Origin: Deltaproteobacteria bacterium HGW-Deltaproteobacteria-8
GTDB lineage: Bacteria; Desulfobacterota; Desulfovibrionia; Desulfovibrionales; Desulfovibrionaceae
DNA: 64,000 nt
Direction of reading: 5' to 3'
Assembly (NCBI GenBank): GCA_002840405.1
Contig: PHAR01000004.1
Coordinates: 408,239-472,238, forward strand
The notes beneath the pieces are model-generated. The model ran no database searches. It worked only from the letters and a program-made list of their open reading frames with translations, and was not told where the DNA came from. A program made the position numbers and the translations under genes. Shown piece by piece: positions 36,079 to 44,771 of this stretch (positions are counted from its first letter, which is position 1; every line of letters starts with the position of its first letter).

Positions 36079-36751
36079 AGAGAACTCCCGAACGCAACTC
36101 GAACCGCCGTCCCATGACGCCGGCCAGTTCTATGTTATGCGTTACGACCACGAATGTCATCCCCAAGTCCCTGTTCAAGGACACCAGGAGTTCGCCAACC
36201 ATTCTGCCCGTCTTCTCGTCCAGGTTTCCGGTGGGTTCGTCGGCCAGAAGGGCCTTCGGGCGGAGCAAAATGGCCCTGGCGATGGCCGCCCGCTGGCGTT
36301 CTCCGCCGGACAGGGTCGTCACCGCGTGTTCCATGCGCTGCCGCATTCCCACCATCACCAGAGCCTCGCGGGCCAATTCCAGGGCTTCTGCCCTGGGCTT
36401 CCCGGCGATGATGCCGGGCATGGCGACGTTCTCCAGGGTCGTGAACTCCGGCAGCAGGTGGTGGAATTGAAAGACGAATCCCATGTCCCTGTTGCGAAGC
36501 ACGGCCCTGCGCCTGGCGTCCAGGACCGCTAGATTCTCCCCGGAGAAGAAAATTTCTCCACTCGTGGGCGCGTCCAGAGATCCCAGAAGGTGCAGGAGGG
36601 TCGTCTTCCCGGAACCCGAGGCGCCAAGTATGGCAATGGATTCACCAGGGGTCACGGTCAGATCGATCCCGTCAAGCACCCGCAGGCGCTCCCCTGGCCC
36701 AGCAAATTCCTTGCCAACCTTGATCAGGCGGTATAGCGGCTCTTTATTCAT
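36065..36751 (-). CDS. lolD: lipoprotein-releasing ABC transporter ATP-binding protein
   Basis: ATPase of the LolCDE complex that releases lipoproteins from the inner membrane to LolA. The 228-residue protein has Walker A GASGSGKTT, the Q loop FVFQFHHLLPEFT, signature LSGGERQRAAIARA, Walker B ALLADEPTGNLD and H-loop THN. The start is placed at 36751, inside the lolC end (the lolC TAA lies in the ATGAATAAA start region); an earlier ATG at 36763 is possible. It lies between the permease gene and bamA. Confidence 0.94.
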   Translation of the reverse strand: MNKEPLYRLIKVGKEFAGPGERLRVLDGIDLTVTPGESIAILGASGSGKTTLLHLLGSLDAPTSGEIFFSGENLAVLDARRRAVLRNRDMGFVFQFHHLLPEFTTLENVAMPGIIAGKPRAEALELAREALVMVGMRQRMEHAVTTLSGGERQRAAIARAILLRPKALLADEPTGNLDEKTGRMVGELLVSLNRDLGMTFVVVTHNIELAGVMGRRFELRSGVLYAQG

Positions 36752-37973
36752 AACGCAAGGCATCCGAGGGCTTAAGCGTCGCAGCGCGCCTGGCCGGGTA
36801 GATCGTGGACAGGTAACACAGCGCCATGGCCGCCACGCCGATCAGCAGCATGTCAAAAAACTCAAGGCGGACGGGCAAATAGTCCACAGGATAGACATCA
36901 CTCGGCAGCTTGATGAACTGGTACTTCTTGAGCAGCAGCGCCACCGGCAGCCCGATGCCGTAGCCCAGGGCCGTGCCCACCGCGCCGATGAAGCTGCCCT
37001 GGTACATGAAGATGCGCCGGATGCTCTTCTCATTGGCCCCCATGGCCATGAGCACCGCGATGTCCTTGGTCTTCTGCATCACCAGCATCACCAGCATGGT
37101 CACGATGCTGAACGAGCCCACCAGCACGATCATGGCCAGGATGATGAACATGGCCGTCTTCTCAAGCTCTAACGCTGCGAAAAGATTGGCGTTCATCTCC
37201 TGCCAGTTGCGCACGTAAACAGGAAAGTCGTGGAGCTTGACGCGGATCGCGTCGCTCACGGCCCCGGCTGCGTAGACATCCGCCAGCCGCACCTCCAGCC
37301 CTGACACGATATCATCCTTGAATCCAAGGAGATTTCTTGCAGCGCCAATGGTCACGTAGCCCAGGGTGGCGTCGTACTCGAACATGCCCGTCTTGAAGAT
37401 GCCGATCACGCGGAACACCCGCACTTTCGGCGTAAAGCCAGCAGCGCTGGGCGTTCCCGTGGGTGAGAGCAGGTTCACCAGCTCCCCCACGCCAAGCCCC
37501 AGGCGCTTGGCCATCTCCGCGCCGATGATGACGCCGGGCATGTCGTCCGTGTCCTTCAAATCATTGACGCTGCCCGAAACCATGTCCTTGCTCAGGCTCA
37601 ACACCTGGTCGGAGGTGGAAGGGTCGATGCCGCGCAGGACCACGCCCTTGACCCCGCCCCGGGCCGACAGCATGACCTCGGAATACACGAAGGGCGTGAC
37701 GCCGGTGACGCCGGGCACCTTGCGGCACAACTCCTCCAGCTCCTGCGGATGGTGGATGCCGCCGGAGAAGGCGCTCACGAGCACGTGGGCGTTGACGCCC
37801 AGGATTTTGTCGCGCAGATCCTTGGTGAACCCGTTCATGACCCCGATGACCACGATGAGCGCGGCCACGCCGAGGGCCACCCCGCACACGGCGAACAAGG
37901 AGATGACGGCGATGAAGGACTGTTTGCGCAGGGCGAAGATGTAGCGCAGGGCGATGAACAGTTCGAAGTTCAT
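36744..37973 (-). CDS. LolC/LolE-family lipoprotein-releasing permease
   Basis: Membrane subunit of the lipoprotein-releasing ABC transporter. The 409-residue protein has an N-terminal membrane span (SFIAVISLFAVCGVALGVAALIVVIGVMNGF, about 18-47), a large periplasmic MacB-PCD domain (about 50-270), and three C-terminal spans (about 275-400) ending RRAATLKPSDALRYE, the family tail. Only one permease is present here, so it may work as a homodimer (a LolF-like arrangement) rather than as separate LolC and LolE. It overlaps the lysS stop by four bases (ATGA). Confidence 0.92.
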   Translation of the reverse strand: MNFELFIALRYIFALRKQSFIAVISLFAVCGVALGVAALIVVIGVMNGFTKDLRDKILGVNAHVLVSAFSGGIHHPQELEELCRKVPGVTGVTPFVYSEVMLSARGGVKGVVLRGIDPSTSDQVLSLSKDMVSGSVNDLKDTDDMPGVIIGAEMAKRLGLGVGELVNLLSPTGTPSAAGFTPKVRVFRVIGIFKTGMFEYDATLGYVTIGAARNLLGFKDDIVSGLEVRLADVYAAGAVSDAIRVKLHDFPVYVRNWQEMNANLFAALELEKTAMFIILAMIVLVGSFSIVTMLVMLVMQKTKDIAVLMAMGANEKSIRRIFMYQGSFIGAVGTALGYGIGLPVALLLKKYQFIKLPSDVYPVDYLPVRLEFFDMLLIGVAAMALCYLSTIYPARRAATLKPSDALRYE

Positions 37974-39601
37974 GCAGGTCCGGTGGCCGGGCCGACAGGC
38001 CCGGTTGAGGTTCCGCCGGATGTGGTCTCCAGCCTGAGCAGCGGGAAGAGGATGACCTCGCGGATGGACGGGGAGTCGGTGAGCAGCATGACCAGGCGGT
38101 CGATGCCGATGCCCTGCCCAGCCGCCGGGGGCATGCCGTACTCCAGGGCGCGCACGTAATCCTCGTCCATGAAATGCGCCTCGTCGTCGCCCGCGTTCTT
38201 TTCCTGCACCTGCTCCTCGAAGCGGTTGCGCTGGTCCACGGGGTCGTTCAGCTCGCTGAAGGCGTTGGCCAGCTCCCGGCCCACCACGAACAGCTCGAAG
38301 CGGTCGGTGATGTCAGGATTCTGTTCGTTGCGGCGCGAGAGCGGAGAGATGTCCGTCGGATAATGGTAGATGAAGTGCGGCTGAATGAGCTTGGGCTCCA
38401 CGAAGGCGTCAAAGAGCTTGGCCTGGAGCTTGCCCAGCTTCTCGCCCTTGACGGCCTTCTCGCCGCTGCGCTTCACCAAGAGGGCGCAGCGGTCGTAGTC
38501 CATGTAGTCCGCAGGATCCAGGCCACCGATCTTTTCCAGCGAGTCGTGGAAGCTCATGCGCGTCCACTTGCCCGGGGTCAGGTCGATCTCCATCTCCTGG
38601 TAGGTCACCACAGTGCCGCCGCAAACGTCGCGGGCGACGATGGCGAGCATGTCCTCGGTCAGGTCCATGAGGTCGGTGAAGTCGGCATAGGCCCAGTAGA
38701 ACTCGAGCATGGTGAACTCGGGATTGTGCCGGGTGCTGATGCCCTCGTTGCGGAAATTGCGGTTGATCTCGTAGACCTTCTCGAACCCGCCCACCAGCAG
38801 GCGCTTCAGGTACAGCTCAGGCGCGATGCGCATGTACAGCTTCATGTCCAGCGCGTTGTGGTGCGTCTCAAAGGGCCGGGCCGTGGCCCCGCCGGGGATG
38901 GGCTGCATCATGGGCGTCTCGACCTCGAGGAAGCCCTTGGCGTCGAGATAGTTGCGGATGCCGCGCACGATCATGGTGCGCTTGCGGAAGATCTCGCTGG
39001 TGCGCGGGGTGACGATGAGGTCCACGTAGCGCTGGCGGTAGCGGGTCTCCATGTCCTTCAGGCCGTGGTACTTCTCCGGCAGGGGCCGCATGGACTTGGT
39101 CACCAGGGTGACGGTCTTGGCGCGCAGGGTGAGCTCGCCCGTCTTGGTGCGGAAGAGGTCGCCGGTGATGCCCAGGATGTCGCCGATGTCGTACTTCTTG
39201 AAAAGCTGGTAGGCCTCGACGCCCATGTCGTCGCGGGCGACGAAGATCTGCATGGACGAGGTGGAGTCCTGGATCTTGACGAAGGTGACCTTGCCAAACG
39301 AGCGCAGAGACCGGACGCGGCCAGCCACGGAGAAGACGCGGCCCACGGCGGCCAGGCTCTCCTCGTCCATGTCCGTGTACCCGGAGACGATGTCGGCCAG
39401 GTCGGTGTCCCTGCGGAAGGTGTTGGGATACAGGGACACGTTCTCATCAAGCAGGGCGCAAGCCTTGTCGATGCGGCCCTTGAGCACGTCGTTCAGTTCA
39501 TCGCGCGCGGCCAGGGCATCCGCCAGGGGCTTGAAGCGTCCGGCGTGGCTGGACACGGCGCGGCTGCCTGCCCCGCCGTTGCGAATTTCGTTGTCGGCCA
39601 A
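37970..39601 (-). CDS. lysS: lysyl-tRNA synthetase, class II
   Basis: Charges tRNA-Lys. It has an OB-fold anticodon-binding domain ([21 protein letters not shown]), then class II motifs: motif 1 region [17 protein letters not shown], motif 2 [27 protein letters not shown], and motif 3 [26 protein letters not shown]. No ATG lies near the expected start. The TTG at 39601, with AGGGAG nine bases upstream, is the best choice (543 residues); a TTG at 39646 is an alternative. It heads the 13.5-kb envelope run with its stop overlapping the permease start. Confidence 0.93.
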   Translation of the reverse strand: MADNEIRNGGAGSRAVSSHAGRFKPLADALAARDELNDVLKGRIDKACALLDENVSLYPNTFRRDTDLADIVSGYTDMDEESLAAVGRVFSVAGRVRSLRSFGKVTFVKIQDSTSSMQIFVARDDMGVEAYQLFKKYDIGDILGITGDLFRTKTGELTLRAKTVTLVTKSMRPLPEKYHGLKDMETRYRQRYVDLIVTPRTSEIFRKRTMIVRGIRNYLDAKGFLEVETPMMQPIPGGATARPFETHHNALDMKLYMRIAPELYLKRLLVGGFEKVYEINRNFRNEGISTRHNPEFTMLEFYWAYADFTDLMDLTEDMLAIVARDVCGGTVVTYQEMEIDLTPGKWTRMSFHDSLEKIGGLDPADYMDYDRCALLVKRSGEKAVKGEKLGKLQAKLFDAFVEPKLIQPHFIYHYPTDISPLSRRNEQNPDITDRFELFVVGRELANAFSELNDPVDQRNRFEEQVQEKNAGDDEAHFMDEDYVRALEYGMPPAAGQGIGIDRLVMLLTDSPSIREVILFPLLRLETTSGGTSTGPVGPATGPA

Positions 39602-39790
39602 AACGGGTATCTCCCTGGGATGTGCGGACTCTAAAAAAAGTCTCAAACAAAGCGTCTGCGCTGGAAGTCTGCCTAAGCCATCCGCCCTTGGCAGTCAAGG
39701 CGGAGATACTCTCCAGCGTAGGCGAAGTCAAAGCCAAAGATGGCGCAACAACCGGCCTGCCGGACTCGTTGCCTGGTGGCGAGAAAATCC

Positions 39791-39819
39791 TTGACCCTGC
39801 CTTCTAGTTTTGCTTAAAG
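39791..39819 (+). promoter_or_regulatory. candidate promoter for tRNA-Asn
   Basis: TTGACC (39791-39796) and TTAAAG (39814-39819) are separated by 17 bases, about 27 bases before the tRNA start. The -35 is close to consensus; the -10 is weak. Confidence 0.4.
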
Positions 39820-39845
39820 AAGCCTCCGCCGCATGAAGCGGCTTT

Positions 39846-39921
39846 TCCCCGGTAGCTCAATCGGCAGAGCGGGTGGCTGTTAACCACTAGGTTCGCGGTT
39901 CAAGTCCGTGCCGGGGAGCCA
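39846..39921 (+). tRNA. tRNA-Asn(GTT)
   Basis: The 76-base sequence folds as a tRNA. The acceptor stem is TCCCCGG (39846-39852) with CCGGGGA (39911-39917), and D, anticodon and T arms are all present. The seven-base anticodon loop CTGTTAA gives anticodon GTT. A CCA end is encoded (39919-39921). It is followed at once by a strong terminator, and an accessory-looking gene cassette lies downstream. As a GUN-anticodon tRNA it is a substrate of the Tgt enzyme encoded in this window. Confidence 0.98.
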
Positions 39922-39934
39922 AAAGTTAGAGGCA

Positions 39935-39963
39935 CGTAAGACGCAAGTCTTACGGGCCTTTTT
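39935..39963 (+). terminator. rho-independent terminator after tRNA-Asn
   Basis: A perfect eight-base stem CGTAAGAC (39935-39942) and GTCTTACG (39947-39954), with a four-base loop, is followed by GGCC and five T residues (39959-39963). Confidence 0.9.
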
Positions 39964-40228
39964 CCGTGGCGCGGCCTGGGGCGCTGCTGTCGCGCCAATT
40001 TTGTGATTCATCGTGGTGGAGAGAGGCGGCGCGGCATGAACATGCCTGCGCCCCTTCCTTCGAGATCCCCCCCCGCACAAGGGGCGACACACCGACGTCG
40101 CTGCCAAGCTCACGAACGCCGACGCCTGAGCGACCAGGGCGACGACAAGAGTTGGCCGGACGAATGTTTTGACGACCAGAGCCTCCGCTGGCCCCGACTC
40201 TGGCGACAACAAATAATTGCATTGATCA
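39964..40228 (+). other. non-coding stretch between tRNA-Asn terminator and marR
   Basis: About 265 bases with no convincing gene on either strand. Base use is more mixed than in the core genes around it, and the stretch ends in an A/T-rich segment (40209-40231) likely to hold the marR promoter. No copy of the tRNA 3' end and no integrase remnant was found in it. Confidence 0.4.
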
Positions 40229-40241
40229 TTGACAAGGTCAA
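40229..40241. promoter_or_regulatory. candidate operator palindrome before marR
   Basis: TTGAC-AAG-GTCAA is a perfect inverted repeat with five-base arms and a three-base centre. It extends imperfectly to 40226-40244 and lies right at the marR start. MarR-family repressors usually bind palindromes of about this size in their own promoter. Confidence 0.45.
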
Positions 40242-40243
40242 CG

Positions 40244-40726
40244 ATGCGCCCTATCAGCAATGCCATGAACGACAGCAGCACTGGATTTGAAAAAAATCAC
40301 CACCGAGGCGACGAGCCGCACCTCTTCCGGGAAGTTATCCGCACCTACCAGGTGCTCATGGCCAGCTTCTCGCGGGAGATTGGGATGCCGGCGTCGCGGC
40401 TGGCGCTGATGCGGCTGTTGGCCATCGCCGATGCCGACGTCGGCGTCATGGATCTCGCCCGTCAGCTCGGCGTCAACGCGGCAGCGGTCACGCGGCAGGT
40501 GCAGGAAATGGAAGGCGAAGGGCTCATCCGGCGGCGAGCCGACCCCAAGGACGGCCGTCGCAGCCACGTCAAGCTGTCGCCGAAAGGCCTGAAGCTGTTC
40601 AAGGAGATCCACGACCGCAGCCACGAGCTTGAGCGGTCGCTGTCATCAGCGATCAACACCGAGGAGATGGCCGCAGCGACTGCAGTTCTCGTGAAGCTGC
40701 GCGCCTTCTTCGAGGAACGCCACTGA
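40244..40726 (+). CDS. MarR-family transcriptional regulator
   Basis: The product is about 160 residues and shows the MarR winged-helix pattern: helices near PASRLALMRLLAIADADVGVMDLARQLGVNAAAVTRQVQEMEGEGLI, then the wing with RRRADPKDGRRSHVKLSPKGLKLF. The start ATG 40244 has AAGG six bases upstream; ATG 40265 is an alternative giving a usual length of 153. MarR proteins respond to small aromatic ligands or oxidants and repress neighbouring genes, here presumably the DUF4405 and methyltransferase genes that follow by 20 and 1 bases. A palindrome overlaps its start region. Confidence 0.87.
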   Translation: MRPISNAMNDSSTGFEKNHHRGDEPHLFREVIRTYQVLMASFSREIGMPASRLALMRLLAIADADVGVMDLARQLGVNAAAVTRQVQEMEGEGLIRRRADPKDGRRSHVKLSPKGLKLFKEIHDRSHELERSLSSAINTEEMAAATAVLVKLRAFFEERH

Positions 40727-40746
40727 GACCGGAGGGGATTCGGAGC

Positions 40747-41097
40747 ATGAAATCTGAGCAACAGACAAGGGCGTTCAGTACCCGGGCCTTTGTGGCCCTG
40801 ATGATCTGCTTCAGCGGTCTCGGCCTGCCCGTGACGGGCATCGCCAACCACATCTACGGGTTCTCCCCGCCGACGTTCGAGCGTCACGCGTGGATGTCCG
40901 CCCACAACGCCCTCGGCATCCTGTTCGTGGTGTTCTCGATCTGGCACGTGTTGCTCAACAGCCGCGCCCTGTGGAGCCACGTGAGGAGCGCTGCCGGAGG
41001 CCTTCCGGCCATCAGTCGCGAGGCGCTGCTCGCTGGCGCATTCGTGGCGCTGACGCTGCTGGTGTTCGTTGGCCACGCCTTCCATGGGGGGCGTTGA
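40747..41097 (+). CDS. DUF4405 small membrane protein
   Basis: A 116-residue membrane protein with three hydrophobic segments (about 13-33, 53-69 and 93-112). The middle pattern HAWMSAHNALGILFVVFSIWHVLLNSRALWSH has spaced His residues in the membrane helices, the DUF4405 hallmark. The family has been linked to b-type-cytochrome-like heme binding, but no biochemical role is proven. The gene lies between marR and the UbiG-like gene with tiny gaps, so the three are likely one transcript. The paired His residues suggest heme-mediated redox, but this is inference. Confidence 0.83.
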   Translation: MKSEQQTRAFSTRAFVALMICFSGLGLPVTGIANHIYGFSPPTFERHAWMSAHNALGILFVVFSIWHVLLNSRALWSHVRSAAGGLPAISREALLAGAFVALTLLVFVGHAFHGGR

Positions 41098-41098
41098 G

Positions 41099-41905
41099 AT
41101 GACGACCCAGCGGGTAGACAACGATCTTTACCGGCGCCTGGGGCACGCGTGGTGGGACGATGACGTCGGCGAGTTCAGCACCCTCCGCTTCTGGGTGAAC
41201 CCTGTCAGGTTCGGCTACTTCAAGCGCGTGATCGACCAAGAGAAGGTACTCGAACGTGGGAAGAGGAAGCTCCTGGACGTCGGTTGCGGGGGCGGCCTTC
41301 TCGCCGAAGAGTTCGCGCGCGCCGGGTTCGAAGTGGCCGGAATCGATCCGGCGCCGGAGACCATCGACACGGCCCGAGCGCATGCGTCCACGTCGGGGCT
41401 GCCCATTGAGTACGAGCTCGGCTCCGGCGAACACCTGCCGTATCCAGACGGATCCTTCGACCACGTGGCCTGTTGCGATGTCCTCGAGCACGTCGATGAT
41501 GTCGATCGCGTGGTCGGCGAAATCTCACGGGTGCTCAGGCCGGGCGGCCTGTTCCTGTACGACACCGTCAACCGGACCTTCATGAGCAAGCTGGCGGTGA
41601 TAAAGATCATGCAGGACTGGCCGTCCACGGCCATCAGCAACCAGCCGAACGCGCATGTCTGGGACCGGTTCATCAAGCCTGCGGAGCTGGTCACTCTCCT
41701 CGATCGTCATGGGCTCGACCAGCGGGAGATGCGCGGGATCTCACCCCGGCGCAATCCCATCGCGACCCTGTTGGATCTCCGCCAGCGAGTGAAGGGCAAG
41801 ATCACTTTCAAGGAGCTGGGCCGGCGGCTTGCTCTCCGTGAGTGCGACAGCCTCAGCGTGTCCTACATGGGATACGCGGTGAAGGGGCGCGATAACAGGG
41901 GATAA
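41099..41905 (+). CDS. UbiG-like SAM-dependent O-methyltransferase
   Basis: The 268-residue protein starts at ATG 41099, one base after the upstream stop. It has motif I LLDVGCGGGLLAEEFA near residue 58, GFEVAGIDPAPETID, LPYPDGSFDHVACCDVLEHVDDVD, and LRPGGLFLYDTVNRT, all very close to UbiG, which methylates catechol and hydroquinone intermediates of ubiquinone. Sulfate reducers normally use menaquinone, so the substrate may be another quinone-like or phenolic molecule. The region has codon use less biased than neighbouring core genes. Its partner genes are marR and DUF4405. Confidence 0.83.
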   Translation: MTTQRVDNDLYRRLGHAWWDDDVGEFSTLRFWVNPVRFGYFKRVIDQEKVLERGKRKLLDVGCGGGLLAEEFARAGFEVAGIDPAPETIDTARAHASTSGLPIEYELGSGEHLPYPDGSFDHVACCDVLEHVDDVDRVVGEISRVLRPGGLFLYDTVNRTFMSKLAVIKIMQDWPSTAISNQPNAHVWDRFIKPAELVTLLDRHGLDQREMRGISPRRNPIATLLDLRQRVKGKITFKELGRRLALRECDSLSVSYMGYAVKGRDNRG

Positions 41906-42086
41906 GGCCGAACAGGCTCGACACTCCCCGGCCGTTCCGCGTGGCACGGATGGTCCCTGCTTCGTTGCGTCCCCCCCTCCTCTTGACCTCAACCCGAGCA
42001 AGGCGCATCACCTCACTGGAAGGCCCGCCGCGCGGCGCAGGCGAGGAACGTTCCGCTCCACACCCCAATATCCGCTGGAGGCCCCC

Positions 42087-43169
42087 ATGCCCATGCATCC
42101 CTCCCTGACTGAACGCGTGGCCGGTGCGGCCGCCGGGGCGCTCATCGGCGACGCCCTGGGCCTGGGCACCCACTGGTACTACGACCTCGACGCCTTGCGC
42201 CGCGACCACGGCCCCTGGGTCACGGGCTACACCGAGCCCAAGCCCGGCCGCTACCACGCGGGCATGAAAGCCGGGGAGCTCTCCCAGACCGGGCTGGTGA
42301 CCCTGGAGCTTTTGCGCTCCCTCACCGCCCGGGGGGAGTACGACCAGAAGGACTTCACCGCGCGCCTGGACGCGAAGTTCCTGGCGCGCATGGACGGCAC
42401 GCCCTACTCCGGCCCTGGCGGCTACACCAACCAGGGCTTCCGCGACGCCCACCAGGCCCGCGTGGCCGAGGGCAAACCCTGGGGCCAGACCGGGGGCTAC
42501 GCCGACACCACCGAGGCCGCTGAACGCGCGGCGCTCATTGCCCTGCGCTACGCGCTTTCACCCATGCAGGGCGCGCTCATGGCGCGCGAAAACATCCTGC
42601 TCACCCACGTGGACCCCTTTGTGGCGGCCTTGAGCCTTTCCTTCGACATCGTGGCCGCCGCCATCGCGCGCGGCGAGCCCCTGGACGGGGAGCTCGGCGG
42701 CAAGCTCTACGGCATGGTGGAGCGCCGCGAGCTGCCTTACACCCACGTGGTCCTGGCCGAGAAGACCGGCGCCTACCCCGCCACCCCGCTGCCCACCTCG
42801 GCCGCGCTCACCGCGCCGGACGGCCTGCTGTTCCCTTCGCACATCTGGCGCGCCGCGCAGGACCCGGACGTGCGCATCGAACCTGCCTGGAAGGCCAGCC
42901 TGGTCTATGGCCTGCCGTGCAGCATCATCTGCCAGCTCCCGGCGGCCTACTACCTGGCCGCGCGCTTCGAGGACGATTTCGAGTCCGCGGTGCTGCACGC
43001 CATCAACGGCGGCGGGCAGAACATGTCCCGGGCCATGCTCGCCGGCATCCTGGTGGGGGCCAGGTGCGGGATCTCGGGCATCCCCAAACGCTTGCTGGAG
43101 GGCCTGGCCGACGCCGAGGAGGTGCTGGACCTGGCGCTGCTGCTCGGCCGCCAGGCCATGCAGGTGTAG
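42087..43169 (+). CDS. ADP-ribosylglycohydrolase-family protein, atypical (crystallin J1-like)
   Basis: The 360-residue helical protein has the family start GALIGDALGLGTHW (about 17-30) but lacks the normal metal-binding motifs. The first expected acidic TDD-type motif appears as GELSQTGLVTLEL, and the C-terminal DTD-type motif is replaced by NGGGQNMSRAMLAG. It therefore resembles J1-crystallin-like members rather than active DraG or ARH enzymes. GGAG lies six bases before the ATG at 42087. It is convergent with the cyuA-like gene across a bidirectional terminator. Its role is unknown. Confidence 0.75.
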   Translation: MPMHPSLTERVAGAAAGALIGDALGLGTHWYYDLDALRRDHGPWVTGYTEPKPGRYHAGMKAGELSQTGLVTLELLRSLTARGEYDQKDFTARLDAKFLARMDGTPYSGPGGYTNQGFRDAHQARVAEGKPWGQTGGYADTTEAAERAALIALRYALSPMQGALMARENILLTHVDPFVAALSLSFDIVAAAIARGEPLDGELGGKLYGMVERRELPYTHVVLAEKTGAYPATPLPTSAALTAPDGLLFPSHIWRAAQDPDVRIEPAWKASLVYGLPCSIICQLPAAYYLAARFEDDFESAVLHAINGGGQNMSRAMLAGILVGARCGISGIPKRLLEGLADAEEVLDLALLLGRQAMQV

Positions 43170-43203
43170 CCGGCCCCAGCCGCTCTCCTCCCTTCCAACG
43201 CAG

Positions 43204-43238
43204 AAAGGCCCGGAAAACGTGCAGTCCTCCGGGCCTTT
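43204..43238. terminator. bidirectional terminator between convergent genes
   Basis: AAAGGCCCGGA (43204-43214) and TCCGGGCCTTT (43228-43238) form an 11-base stem around a 13-base loop. T runs lie on both strands. It separates the convergent ADP-ribosylglycohydrolase-like gene and the cyuA-like gene. Confidence 0.88.
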
Positions 43239-43256
43239 TCGTTTGCCGCGCGCTGG

Positions 43257-44597
43257 CTACACGTACCCGGCCAGCTTCTTGTTGATCATGATGGCCAGGA
43301 TGGTGCGGTCCGTCTCCACCATGCCCTGGGTGGAGAGCTGGCCCACGTTGCGCATGGTCTGCTCCGGCGACTCGGCGATGATGCCGTCGGTTGCGCGGAT
43401 GCGCATGCCGTGCAGCGAGAACAGCGCGGCCTGCACAGCCGTTCCGGCGGCCGTGGCCAGCTTCAGCGCGCACCCGGCCTTGGCCCCGTCGCAGATGACC
43501 CCGGCCAGGTCCTCGATGAGGATCTTGATGGCCCCGGCGATGTGGTGCAGGTCGCCGCCGAGCAGCGCGGCCACGCCCGCCGTGGCCCCGGCCCCGGCCG
43601 CCACGGAGCAGCCGCACACGGCCGAGAGCCTGCCCGTGTGCGCCTTCACCGAGGCCGTGACGATGTGCGAGAGCCCGATGGCCCGGAGCGCGTCCTCGTG
43701 CCCGCAGGTGAGAAAGTCCTTCACCGCCCAGATGGGCAGCACTGCGGTGAGGCCGTGGTTGCCGCTGCCGGCAGAGCTCATGGCCGGGAGCTTGACCCCG
43801 TCCATGCGCGCATCGGCTGCGGCGCTCGTCAGCATGCGCGCGGCCAGGCTCATGTCGCGCGCCATGAGCTTCTGCCGGGCCAGGCGCTCCAGGGTCTTGC
43901 CCACGCCCATGCCGCAGCCGGTCTTGAGGCCGTGCTCGGCCAGGCGCAGGTTGTGGCGCACGCCCTCCTCCAGGAAGGCCATGTCCTCGCTGTCCAACTC
44001 GTCGGTCAGGGCGATGAGGTCGGACAAGGAGAGCTCGCGCAGCCAGGCCTCCAGCTCGGCCACCTCGCTGCCGCCAGGCCCCATGCCCTTGAGCAGCGCG
44101 CTGTCGGTCACGGCCACGCCGTCCAGGCTCAAGGACACGATGGCGTCGTGCTGGCCCTCCACCACGGCCTCGGCCTGACGCCCGCCCAGGCGGGCCACGG
44201 CGCGGATGTGCAGGCCCCGGCGCTCGGAGAGCAGGTTCAGGGTCACCCGGCCCTGGCGCAGCAAGTCCTTCACGGCCTCCACCACCACGTCGCCCACCGG
44301 GTCCAGCACCTCCAGGCCCAGGGTGGGGTCGCCTCCCAGCGCGCCCAGGGCGGCGGCGGTGTCCAGACCGCAGAGGCCCCCGGTGCCGGGGATGGTCACG
44401 GCCAGGCCGTTCTTGTAGACGTTGGGGTCCACCCAGACCTCGACCTCAAGCCCAAGACCGGCCTTGGCGGCCTCCGCCGGGCCGAGCCCCAAAAGCGAGA
44501 CCGCAGCGGCCGCAGCCAGGGCCACGGCCACAGGCTCGGTGCAGCCCAGGGCCGGAGCTACCTGCAAACGCAACACGTCTTTTACGCTGAACGACAT
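43257..44597 (-). CDS. cyuA: L-cysteine desulfidase-like protein (UPF0597/CyuA, serine dehydratase alpha family)
   Basis: Iron-sulfur enzyme family that breaks L-cysteine to pyruvate, sulfide and ammonia. The 446-residue product starts at ATG 44597 with GAGGTGTCCC upstream. Conserved cysteines occur in VAPALGCTEPVAVALA near the start, TGCGMGVGKT near the middle and VCGCSVAAGAGATAG, as in the [4Fe-4S] members. The glycine-rich SSAGSGNHGLTAVLP is characteristic of the family. In a sulfur-metabolising organism this could feed sulfide production from cysteine. It is divergent from fliK. Confidence 0.85.
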   Translation of the reverse strand: MSFSVKDVLRLQVAPALGCTEPVAVALAAAAAVSLLGLGPAEAAKAGLGLEVEVWVDPNVYKNGLAVTIPGTGGLCGLDTAAALGALGGDPTLGLEVLDPVGDVVVEAVKDLLRQGRVTLNLLSERRGLHIRAVARLGGRQAEAVVEGQHDAIVSLSLDGVAVTDSALLKGMGPGGSEVAELEAWLRELSLSDLIALTDELDSEDMAFLEEGVRHNLRLAEHGLKTGCGMGVGKTLERLARQKLMARDMSLAARMLTSAAADARMDGVKLPAMSSAGSGNHGLTAVLPIWAVKDFLTCGHEDALRAIGLSHIVTASVKAHTGRLSAVCGCSVAAGAGATAGVAALLGGDLHHIAGAIKILIEDLAGVICDGAKAGCALKLATAAGTAVQAALFSLHGMRIRATDGIIAESPEQTMRNVGQLSTQGMVETDRTILAIMINKKLAGYV

Positions 44598-44771
44598 GGG
44601 ACACCTCATTTTCTCTGGCTTGAACGCCGTGCGAAAAGTATGCGCGGGGCAACCGCCCGTCAAGGCAGCCTGGCCTGTCCTCCAGGTCTGGACCTGGGCC
44701 AAGTGGAAGGATTTTCCCTATCCAACCCGCAAACGACCAACCCAACCACCTTGAATTACAGCAAACGCACT

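Noticed and set aside
39922-42086. Possible attachment-site duplication of the tRNA-Asn 3' end bounding an island
   Set aside because: I looked for a second copy of the tRNA 3' end (CCGTGCCGGGGAGCCA) downstream and found none, and no integrase is present. The cassette is therefore reported as accessory-looking, not as a defined island.
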